Of a stretch of 64,000 nucleotides of DNA, positions 50,301-62,751 are shown piece by piece; position 1 is the stretch's first letter; every line of letters begins with the position of its first letter. The position numbers and the translations under genes were made by a program. The notes under the pieces are model-generated. The model saw only the letters and a program-made list of their open reading frames with translations, ran no database searches and was not told the origin of the DNA. The DNA comes from Blastomussa wellsi. Its lineage: Eukaryota; Cnidaria; Anthozoa; Scleractinia; Plerogyridae. Location of the stretch: assembly GCA_947652115.1 (NCBI GenBank), contig OX393563.1, forward strand, positions 25,767,549-25,831,548, written 5' to 3'.

Positions 50301-53300
50301 ACTGAATCGATGGGTTGTCCCTGGAGGGGGGCATCCCCTTATTTGGTTATATTGGGATAGGGTATGGTCTTTGACCCCTCAGTCCTAACACCTGAGTATA
50401 TGTAATTTTAAGCGAGTCTGTCCTAAACAGGGTATGCAGTCATCCTAGACAGAGTATGGCTTCAAGACGTCCGTCAAGTTTAAGCATATCCATCAGTCAA
50501 CATTATTTTTGCACAATAGTATAAAAAACCCTTTCCTGTGTTCTAAACAGGGTAGCTGTTTAATGTTATTTTTGTCCTAAACACGTTCAGGGTTTCAAAC
50601 CACCAGCAGCATCCCTATACCCACACAGGGGGGCGGGGGCAAGGGGGCTGTCAAATCTCTCAGATGTGGGGTATACCTAAGAAAAAACTACCAGTAACTG
50701 ATTGCAGGTTTATTTAACAATCAAAGAAGCCAATGTATGAAAAACACAGTAGTTTCATGTTAACGTTGGGTGATTGTGTTTAACTTAACTTCTTTTTGTT
50801 TAAGATCTTACCAATCCATGCTGCCTGCATCAATCCAAATGGTGATTACCTGAAAGCTCTGTTAAACTCAGTACCAGAACATAGTATTCCAGACAAAGAT
50901 GGCTTCAAACCAATGCATTATGCTGCAGCCTGTGAAGGTCCTGGCCCTCTGAAGGTGTTGCTGGCGAGGTAAAAAAATGGATTTTGTAACTAGCTGTAAT
51001 TGATAACTGATCAGTTTCTCTGTTAGAAATTGCATCGGGGTGAATAGAGTTGTTCAACCAGCATCAATTTTGTCAAAATTTGGCTTTGAAGAATGAACTG
51101 GCAAGGTGTGTGGAACTTGTCATCAGAAATTCCAATAATGTACTCCTACATTATTTTGTTTATTTTTGTTTCTCCATTTGTAAAAGCTTACCGTGCAGAG
51201 TTCTGCAATTCTTATAATGAACATCATAGTAATTAATCATTAGGATATTATTCAAACGTTACCTCAAAGAAGAAACAGTTCACAATCTCTAGGATCATAA
51301 ACGTATTGCATGCAGCAGGGTTTTTAATAAAGTTTGTAGTAGCCAGCTGAATTTAGTTAGAGCAGCCAACTGTTTGAAAGAATCTTTTTATTTTTGTTTT
51401 ACATTGTCTTCAATTTTGGGAAGAGAGTAGCCATCTTCTCTAGTCAAAGAAGAGCTGAAACAGCTGATGCTTTCCATTGATTGTCAGTGCTAATGAAAGC
51501 ACTCAGATGCAGACAACTTCAATGTTTCTTATTGGGCCAGAATGGAGAACCAAGACGAATTAATTCTACTTTTGTCAAGTAACAGCCTTGTCTTTCTTCA
51601 GGGGATCTGACCCAAATGACCCTGGGCCAAGAGGTGTCACACCTCTAATGATTGCTTGCAAGCATGGGCGAGACGAGAATGTAAAAGAACTTCTAGCAAT
51701 GGACGATCAGAATATCGATGATTTGGTGGATGATGAAGCAGTAAAGAAACCAAGAGTCCTAGTTAATGTCAAGAATAAGCACACCAAGGCAGCAATCCAC
51801 TTTGCTGCTAAAGGTGGACATTTGGTAAGTTTTGCTGCCAGTTTTATTTAATGAGAGTCATGGTAACTTCTGTTCAAGGATGCAATGCAAAGGTTAAGAG
51901 TTGAGTTTGGACCATGTTCTTGCATTGGGCGAGATGTCTTCCTAATGGAAAAATGGGTTGAAGTGTTGCAAGCACACCATTCCTGTCACCACTGACTAGA
52001 CAAAGTTTTTTTATGTATTTATCACAACGTTTTGACTTCTTCTGTATAATGGGGCAATGTGGCCAACATGTGTTTGCCAATGGGGCATGATGGAAAAAAA
52101 AAAGCACATTTGTGCATCAATGCATTTTCCAAGCTGTTTCAAGCTAAAGAAACAAGTTAGGGGGTACCAGTAAATAATAAATTTTTGTCATGTCACATCT
52201 TTTTATAGTTATGCAATAGCCTAAATGTATCTAATTTATGACATTTCTATTTAGAAGTTGTGTTAATTACATTGTTCGTAGCTACATGTAGTCCGATGCA
52301 GCGCTTGTCATTTTGTCACTGCCAAGAGGTATTCAAAGTCCCATTTGCTAACAATGATGACAGCCATCTGGCATAAGGATTCCCTTCCAGCACAAATTCA
52401 CGAGATAATTGACAATAAAAGTTGACAGTTACTTGTGTAATTGTCAAGTAGCTGTCAACTTTTATTTTCAACTTTCTATATAATTATTAGCTGCAAGAGG
52501 TCTGAGTCTGTTGTGAAACCTTTAGTGGACTATGTCATTTATATTATTCAGTAAAGAGGTCCACTTTTGACATCATGATTATTGTCTACAAAGTATTCCA
52601 TACATAACAGTTTAATTACATGTAATTGATGAGCATCACATAACGCATATATTTTTCATTTTAACAGAGCATTATAAAGCTGTTGGTTCCTGCTGGTGGT
52701 AATGTTGACCTTCAGACCGGCTCGTACAAAGGAAATGTTACAGCCTTGATGCTGGCAGCTGCTAAAGGGCATCTGGATGTTGTTAAAGGACTTGTTGAAC
52801 TCAAAGCTTCACCTGGCAAGAAAGGTGCGATAGATTTAATTAATTTTGGACACAGGGATGAAAAGTGAAGGGGGAGGGGTTAGCTGCATGGATTATACCA
52901 TGCAATTTCTAAATTGGAAATACCAATAGCACAATTCGCAAATGGGGTACACATTCAAAAAGATTCAGCATGTCAAATGTAGTAAAAGCGCAAAGTTTCG
53001 TGGAGATGTGATTCAAACTCAATGAAATATAAAAATTTAAAAATTGCGATTTACAAACCATGCAAACTCAACCTAACCAATGATTTTGTTTTTCGCTGCC
53101 ATCAATCATAATTATGGTGACAGCCAGTGAACCTTGAAAATCAGAAACAAACAAAATGGATCGAAGTCTACCAATCACAACAGACAGGCGTGACCTTTTG
53201 AACCTTTTAAGGTGAACTTCTGTTTCCTGATCGAGAGGTCCGATCGATGATTGACAGCAGCGAAAAGCATAACCGTTGATGTGTTACTGAAGAGGTCAAC

Positions 53301-56300
53301 TAGCAATAGTTATTTCAGTAGAGTTATGGCTTAGAGTTAGAGTTAAGGACTGCCAGATTTTGGACTGCCAAAATCCTGAATTCAAGATTTTGGCAGTCCT
53401 TAACTCTCCCCCTCTAAGCCATAACTGTACTGAAATAACTCTAACAGTAGCCGTCCCTGTTACTGAAAGGCACTATAATGTACTGTAATGTTTAAAAATG
53501 TGATGCTAACCACATATTGCTATTTGGTACACCTTTGCTTGAAGTAGGGACACTGTCACAGGTTTTGCTGTTTACTTGTGCCAAAATGCTCCAGATGGAC
53601 GAGCTACTGTAACAGGAAGATATCAAACGAATTGTGGCTGAGAGAGCAAACCATAGTGAATTTCTGGTGATATTTCCAGGGAATGGCTCTAGAACTTGAA
53701 AGACTGGCTAGTTAATTACAGTATTTCAAGTTCCAATTCATTTCCATCCTACAGTAAGAGATAGGCAGCAATACACAATTTCAGTATAGTGATATAGTCC
53801 TAGGTAATAAAATTACACCATTATTTTTGGGTTTCCATCGATGCAAGAACATATTTCAGCATTTTAAATGACGCCAAAATACTGTGATAGTGCCCCTTTA
53901 AGTGTGATAATTCTGTTTAATAAGGCATCTTAGTTTTCAACTTACACTCTGAAGTGTTCATATAGAGTTGAAAAAAAAAAAAAGAATTGTGAATGTGTTC
54001 ACAAATATATCTGATGATCTTCAGACACATTTTTGTAGTCTCCATTTTTGTTGCTTCAACTTGAGTTGATATTTTGCATCCATTATAGGTAAGTGGAACA
54101 AAACAGCCCTGATGTACGCAGTGAAGAATGGCCACTCACCAGTTGCAGCCTATCTCCTGAGGCTTGGTGTTGATCCGTGTGCGGCAGACACATCTGGTAA
54201 CACTCCCATTCACTATGCTGCTGCTTATGGCTGGCTGCATTGCTTGAAGATGCTGATAAAAGCTGGAGCGGATCCAAATGCAGCAAACCAATGGAAGGTA
54301 ATATACAAAAGCCAAGAAGCCGGCACATGAAGAAATACATGTAACTTAAGAACCGATTGGCTACTTGTAGGAAGTGGAAGCATGTGTTGAGCAGATACAA
54401 TGCATTGCACGTGGCGGGATAAAGCCCTATAGATCATTGTTACAAAATAGAGCATGTGACTTCCCTGCTGTTTCATTTGATTGGTACATTATTGTGTGCA
54501 TGGGATAATCTAACCCACTGAGTCCGTGTTTGGCCAAAGCCAGACTTGAAGGTGCTTAGTGCATGACCACATACAGTGGCATCAACTACTTGTGTCACAG
54601 AAGAAGATGTTTTGGATAATCAGTCATTCAAGAGAATGGCCATTTTTGTTGTGTTTTGGTGGAAATGTTTTAAGTAGTAACAGAGAAGACATGTGGGGCC
54701 AACAAAACCACAAACAAAGCAAAGGGCCTTAGTTTTTACTAACCCCAAAGCTCCAATTGAAAACCAACCAACCAGTGTCCTGAACGTGAAAGGGAATGCC
54801 AGCTTTCATCTTCAAAATGAGGTTTATGGTGTTAAAGGTACACTAGCAAGGGTATGCTTCCCCTTTTTTTTTAAGTAAACTGCAGTAACATTATGACCAA
54901 ATTTATTACTTTCACTCATGCACAATTTACAACATCAAGTCCAAGATGATTAATTATATTGTTACAAGCAAATTGTTGAAGGAAACACAACAATGGTTTT
55001 CAATTAGTTTGCCAGGCCACTAGAGCCAAAAATTAGATTAAAAGTAAGCATGACTTTTTTCAAGTTGAGATGTAAAGCTCCTGATGGCTCAAAATGATAT
55101 CCCCTGGTATTAATAGCAATTATTTAGCAAAGCTGGGCTACTATTTAGACAAAATTATGGCACCTATTGTCAGATCTTTACCGTCATACGTTAAAGACAG
55201 TCAACACGCACTTCAAATTTTTCGCGATTTCAATTTCCTAGGCGAAGACAAACTCATTTTCACTATGGATATTACATCTCTTTACACCGTCATCCCAAAT
55301 GGCGAAGGTCTTCTAGCCCTCAAACATTTTTTTGATTTATGCACTGTTAAGGAACCAAACTCGGAAACACTACTCCGCCTGGCTGAGTAAGTGTTAACAC
55401 TCAACTGTTTTTCATTCGTGAACAATTATTACAAACAATTCAATGGCGTGGCCATGGGTACCAAAATGGGACTCAGCTACACCAATCTTTTCGTAGGGTA
55501 CATTGAACACCAATTTTTCAATCAATACAACGGCCCAAAACCTGAACTCTATCGTCCCTACATTGACGACTGTATCAGCGCTACCTCTTCTACCAGAGAG
55601 GATCTCAATCAATTTATAACCGCTGTTAGTTCGTTTCATCCTGCCCTTAAATATACCTGGGACATTTCCAATACTTCCTTAGCATTCCTGGATATCAAAG
55701 TTTCTATCGAAGGCAACGGTTTATGCACCAGTGTGCACTACAAACCCACAGATTCTCATAGTTATTTGTTGTATTCATCTTCACATCCATCACATGTCAA
55801 GAATTCCATTCCTTATTCTCAGTTTCTTAGACTTCGCCCTCTTTGTAGTGACGACTCTGATTTTTCCTTAAAATCAGAGGAAATGTGCAATTTCTTCGAC
55901 AAACGCGGCTATCCTGCTTCTGTTGTTCAAGCGGGCCATCATCACGCCCAACAAATTTATCGACAGTCAGCACTACAAACGTCACAGAGAGAAAACAACG
56001 ATAGAATCCCATTCACCCTCACATGTCACCCTCACAATCACGCAGTTAAATCCATGATTCTCAAAAACTTTAAATTACTTCAAAATGATCCGGACACTGG
56101 TATAATCTTTTCGCAACCTCCATTAATTTCATTTAAACGCGACAAAAATATAGGTAACTTTTTAGTCAGAAGTGCATTCCAAACTAGTGATCAACCCAGA
56201 ACTTTTAAATGCGCTCGCGCACGATGCAAAACATGCCCTTTCATTCACAACGTTGCCAAAATATCGGGACCCAAGCGATCTATCAAAATCACTGATCATT

Positions 56301-59300
56301 TCACCTGTACCTCAGCCAATGCCATCTACTGCATAACTTGCACTCTTTGCGAAACGGGGAGACGACTTGGCGACCGATTCCGAGAACACCTCCGTGACGT
56401 AGAGAAAGACGACAAAAATGCATCGAAACCGGTCGCGAGACACTTCATTCTCCCGAGTCATTCTAAGCAACATATGGCAGTCTGCGGCCTTTCCCTTCAC
56501 CAAGGAAACACGGAAAGCTGTAAAACTCTAGAACAAAAATTTATTTTTCAAATCGGCACTCTTAATCCTCATGGTATAAACGAACGCTTTTCATTCAACT
56601 AATTTATTCCGTTGTTTTCACGTTACCAGGCACCAGCCAATAGCAAAGCTCCGTCTTTCTGTATATAAAAACCACACCATCCACAATTCCTTGATTCGCT
56701 CCGACGAAGGGCTAATGCTCGAAACTTCAACTCTTGAATCTCTTTACGGTGGCCAGTTGACATTATCAACCCAGTTGATAAAACCAAATTATACTATTTG
56801 AAGGTTTCCATGATTGGTGTAAAAAATACATTGCATTTTTGAAGTTATGCTGGTGACAGTGCTCGACCTGTAATGTTTGCCATCTCTTGTCAAAGGCCAG
56901 AAATTGGCATGTGGACCCCAGAAGCCATTGTACACATCAGCATGGGTTTTTCTCTGCTCATCAATATTTGATTGACTGGTTTTTCAGGTCACTCCACTAG
57001 CCATAGCTCTTATGAAAGATCAGATGCCTTGTGCTGATTATCTCTTAAGTTTGGAAAATGTTGATGTCAACTTTCCTGATGACTGTGGTCGCACCTTGCT
57101 GTGTCAAAAGCTTCACTGTTCATCTCTTAATGAGTCGCTATTGCAGAAGGTGTTGTACCTTGTGGAGAAGAAAGGTGCTGATGTGAACAAAGCTGATGTT
57201 GAGCAATGGACACCGGTAGGTTTGTTTCAAAACTAGTACTGCTAGACACTTGACAGATTTAGTGCAAGGAAGGAGTTGAGCTTTTATTCTATACCACACT
57301 AATGCAGGAAAGAAAGAATTTGAGTAGTTGAGTATTGCTTTTAACAGCAAATGGACAAAACATGACAGACAGGTAATCCGTGATGTGTCTCAATTGTGAG
57401 TCTTGGAGCTTTAGAAGACACTAGAATACCTTGAACACTTTTTGTACCTCTTCATGCTATTTGTGCCTTTTTGATATACCTTTGCACCTTGTAGCTTGTC
57501 ATTATACATGCCTGCAGATTATTGTGTTGAATTGATTTCCAGGAAACTATTTATATTGGGAAACTAGTGGAGGAATGTGTAATGAGTTTTTCTGCACTAT
57601 TTTTTAGTAAAGTGTTCTGAAAGTTATTTTAACATAAAGGATAATGTACAAGTCAAGTGTAATGCACACCCTCAGGTGCTTTCCCTTTTTTTTTTCTGTA
57701 ATAAAGAGTTAGGCTGGTTTTCTGTTTATGTTTGCATTCCCGGAATGAAAAAGTTACAAAAATTACTGGCAAATATTGTGAGGGTGGGGTGTGTTATGTT
57801 TGTTCAGTTGTTTAAGCTGTATGAGGATTTAGTTTATAAATCTGAATGGAAAAGATTCTTGGATGATCAGGGGGTTCCTTGTTCTGAAATCAAATGTTAT
57901 TTTTAAGTATACTGTATGTTTGCTGTCTGCAGCTTCATTATCTGGCTGCTAACTCTATATTTGAGAGGCAATCTTGGGTAAGTCATCGTGTTCAATTTGT
58001 TCTTGTTGTGAACCATTTTTCTGGTGTTTTTTGTTTTCCTTGTAGACACTTGTTATCATTAATTAAGAAGAACACATTAAAAAACAACACCCAGCACTTT
58101 CAATGCAGAAATGTTCATGTCAGACCAATGTATACTTGTCTAGTGGGAATACTTATTCATGATCATGACCAATTGTGACTTAAAAGGAAAATGTAGCTCT
58201 GCTGTTTTTTTACAGGCTTGTGGTATTTACTAGGTAAGGGCGCTATAGACCTTTTTCACAAAATAATGGCTGCCCATTTAAAATTCTTTTGTATGCATTT
58301 AGATTAGCCCCACTAACCTCGTTTGAGGGTAAATTGTTTGAATTACCAACTCAAAAACGAGGTAGTAAGGCTACAAAATTTTTTTACAGAATTCCCTCCC
58401 CCTCCTCAAAACATAAAAGAAGAAAGAGAGAAAAAGGAAAAAAAATGAGTTTGATAGTCACTGCCTATTTTAAATGCTAGTACTTCATGGATTTCTGGCC
58501 TTTATTTTCATAGAATAATGACTTGTCATATACTCCACCTCCATTACTGATGATGCCGCTGGCTGAGGTGTCATGTCAACTGGCCAGACTCTTTGTATCC
58601 GCTGGGGCAGACCTGGATGCTGTCAACAAAGAAGGACAAACGCCTATTATGGTTGCTATCTTACAGGTAAGGTTTGTTTGAAAAACGTGTATGTTGTAAC
58701 ACACTAATACCACACATTGATGTCATAAATGAAAGTATTAGTAAACACCTATGGCCATTTCTTGGACGCATGTTTCTCAGCACCCATAGCCCATAGGGTG
58801 AATCAGGACTTGGACTTTAATTGTCCGATCATGCTGGAAGTGAGAAATGTTTCACAATACGCTGGGCGTTTGAGCATGCTGGATAAAGTAGGTGCCTGTG
58901 CTTGCATCATGCAAGTGTGTAGTCCTAGCATTAGATTAAATTTGGAGTGGCAATGCCTTAGTCATTGCTTTTGGTTGGTACATGTAAATTATTCCACGGT
59001 GTTTCACAAGTCCAAGTAAACACTATTGTGATGTCCTTGCAGGCCAGCAGTACTTACAAAGCAAAACGGAACATAAGAATCAACTTAAATGCATTTTCAG
59101 TTATCTTTTGCCTGTACGCTTCTGCTGATGCTCTCACTGTGTTGTTTTAAGAACAATTTTCCTCTGATTGAGACACTTCTGGAATGTGGTGCCAAAGGTT
59201 CAGTGGGGAAGGACAAGAATGGCTCTCAAGTCTTGCATTTTCAAGCAGAAAAGGCTGATGAACTTGACTTATCTAATCTTTACCCAGATGCTCGAGTTGT

Positions 59301-62300
59301 AAGTGACGTTTTTGTGCAGGATGTATGTTGCAGGGGGCTCATTAAGGGCTGGGCACTGGGCAAACTGACTGGTTGTGAACGAGACTAACCCATGACTTTG
59401 CCCAACTGTTTTCGTCTTCTCTACTTGCTTTCTTTTATAAGAACAACCAAAGAACCCTACTGACCTTCTGCACAAAAACTTAATGAAACCCCTGATGGTG
59501 TACTTGAAACAGTGCTTCCACCTTTCTTGTTCCTGTAGACATAACAATCTATACGAGTTTTCGGTTTTGTATGGATTACCAGCACTTAAATTCTAGGAGT
59601 TTTCGTGGATTTGTGCCCCTGTCTCATAGTTAGAACAAATAATACGCAAGATACTTATGTAAATTGCGGTACCTAATACTCACATTTGAAACGTTTGTGG
59701 AAATAATGACAGCAAAGGCAGTAGAGTTTTGTGAGCTTGTGATTTTGTGTTGATTACCAGTGTTCAAAGAGGCTTAGTCACCATACTGAGAAGAATCAAG
59801 GATGGTTTCGAATGAGAAAGATTGAGAAGGATTTTAGTTGACAAGCTCAGCATTTCAAATCTGTTAATCCATGACAGAGCTCCTTTAAACTATAGTGTAA
59901 AATCCACTTCAACCTTGTTGGAGCTACATTTAATTAATAGGTAAAATTTAAAAGATACACTAAGACATTTTCCTGAATATTAACTACTTTATAAAATATC
60001 TAGGTGTTGTCTGGAAACCAATTGGAGCAGCGAGAGCAACAACAGAAGCACTTAAAGTCTTTGGTCATGAGAGCAAGCAATGAAATGATGGAGAAATTGA
60101 TTGCTGGAGGAGCAGAAATAAACTGTATTCGATCAGATGGCCTCACACCTCTTATGCTTGCGCTTTCGAAGGTTGGGAGCTTCTTTTGTAGCCAGCATTC
60201 TGAAAGTGGTGTTAATGTAAAAGGAATTACAAAACAGTTGCAAAAAACCTTGGATAAAGCAAGTAAAGTGCACAGTGTATTGCACAGTGAACTAACATTT
60301 TATTCTATTTTATGCTATCTTGCAAATAATGCAATCAGCAAGTGACATAATACAAAGGATGCAAAAGACAATAACAATACCCAAACTGCATTATAATAGT
60401 TAATTAGCAACATTTTCTGCAACACCAAGTGTTTTGCAAAAATGTATTGCAGTTTTGTGTTGACATGAGGAACAATGGAGATCTGGTCCAGAAGTCAAGA
60501 TCTGGATACATGAACTTCCTCTGTGGCGCTAGTCATTACAGACTTCTACTTGTTTTGCTATGGAGGGATGTCAATTGAAATATAAGTTTGCTCTCTTCAC
60601 AGGGAAACATGGACCAATTTTCTATGCTTCTTGATCACGATGCAGATCCCAGTATGGGACTTGAGAGGACTGGTAGAAATCTACTTCATATGTTGGCTAC
60701 CAAGTGTACTGAGCACGACCTGAGGACATACATGAAGATCATTTTGAAGAAGGTATATAGAATAGTATAGAAACCTGACCCTATTTAGCCCTATCAGTGG
60801 TAAATATATAATTCTGAAGATAATTCAGACGAGTTAATTTAATTTTGTTCTTGTTGAAGTCTTACTGTAAATTAGTTCTCTCAAAGTGCTTATTTTTACA
60901 TCTTTGTCTCTTTAAATATCAGACAAGTTCTGAGAATCTCCAGCAGATGGCCAATTTAGTTGACTACAACGGCTTTACTCCTCTTCTTCAAGCCTGTGAA
61001 ACTGTAGCATCGTCCCCTCCAAACAAGGTAAGATATTCGTTTTACCCGAGTGGTTTATATACTTGACGTTTTCTTTCTTTTACAAATTTGCATTCCATCT
61101 TGCCACTTGTAAGAATTTTTTTTTAAATCCCGGCATCTTTACATTTGACAACCTTCTAATGGCTTCTACTACAATGACCAATCAAAACGAGTGGACAGTT
61201 GTCATAGAGAACGTGGAACTTATCAATTCCGTTTGTCACAGTCAGCACACTTTCATTGACCAGTTTCAATGAAAACCATCAGAAAGTTGACAAAAGTAGG
61301 CTAAAATGTTTACCAAACACATTGTAAATGACAGCTGTGGCAGACAGTGGACTGCAAGCTGTAACTAATTCAGGTAACACTTTGTCACTTGAAAAATAAA
61401 TATGTGCTGAAGAATACTTTCTAATGCTTGAAGGATTCAGATGTTTTCAGCACATGGGCATATTAAAGTGTGCAGGTGATGAATTCCCTTACAATAAAAT
61501 TTATATTCCCCCCCACAGGAAAGAACCGACTTTGCCAAGGAATTTCTCAAGGTAAACCACAACCTCTTACAGTGCGAACACTCAAACTGTGAGCACTTGA
61601 CATTTATTTATTTATTTTTACATTTTTAAGAAGTTAGCTAATTCTTCTGTTTATATGAATGGCTAACATTCATTTGGATAATGGTAAAAAAGAAAATGTG
61701 AAAATAAAATAATGTCAAATGTTCACAGATCGAGTGTCCTCGCTGTAATATTCTACCCATACTTGTAATTATCTACTTTGTAGTAACTTAAAGCCATTTT
61801 CACACAGTCAGACAATAGTGTATTTGACGCACAGGCAACTGCTATTTGGTTACTGTGTATGAGTTTTATGTCATTGTTTCTCTCTTGATTAACAGACTCT
61901 GGTTGACAAGTTTGGCTGCAGTGTAAACGCAAGAGTTGGCAAAATCACGAAAGGATCAAATGTATGTTATCATGAAGTCCTGTGAAAGACTTCATTTTTC
62001 TTTTTAAGCTTTTGGTTCATGATACTTGTCTTTTCCTGTAAATTTGTTGGCCATTTAAAGGGTGCATGCACTTGTCGAAGCCTGCGGCATTTTTGGGAAC
62101 CTTTTTGATACCTCCCTGCCCCCAAGAATAATGTACAAAATTAATTAAAACAAAAGGAAAAGGAGTCGCGGAATTGCAGAGATTAGTGTATTGGCGTGTT
62201 GCATACACAAACATCTGAGTAACAACTATCGGACAGTTCAGGAAACACTGTTTTATTTCAGTTTCAAAACATTCCAAACGTAAACTACCATCTGGGTAAG

Positions 62301-62699
62301 CCTACAAACTTCTTTTGCCCATACGCTTTCAGTTAGTGTTGTCTAGTTGATGAAAGACGTTTACGAAACTTTCAAATGGTATTCTAACTTATGAAGAAGT
62401 TGATTTCAAAGGCCTCCTGATTTGTGAAGTAAGTGACCAACAATTGATTTTACAGAGCATATAATTATAGCTAAGTTAATACCTTCTAATTCTATTAATT
62501 GCAATTGAGATGTGAATAAGTTGTAATTGAAATGCGAATAAAGTTGTTGTTGCTGTTGTTACATAATTATATAAATCTATGTTTTTTTTCATTAGGTGGA
62601 GTTGAGAACTCCAGAAACGTTTGGTTTAAAGAAACATCAAGGTAAGGAACTGCAGGTATCTCGTAAACATCGAAGTCTTGAGACGTTCAGTTACGACAG

Positions 62700-62751
<52 letters not shown>

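Larger units (their letters stand above)
55080..56790 (+). mobile_element. Penelope-like retroelement 2, 5'-truncated
   Basis: It begins inside the RT domain, runs through the GIY-YIG-type domain and ends in the PLE 3' terminus (56701-56790) shared with 22288-22369 and 26645-26790. 5' truncation is usual for target-primed insertion. It lies in intron 13 of the ankyrin gene, same orientation. The left boundary is approximate. Confidence 0.8.
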
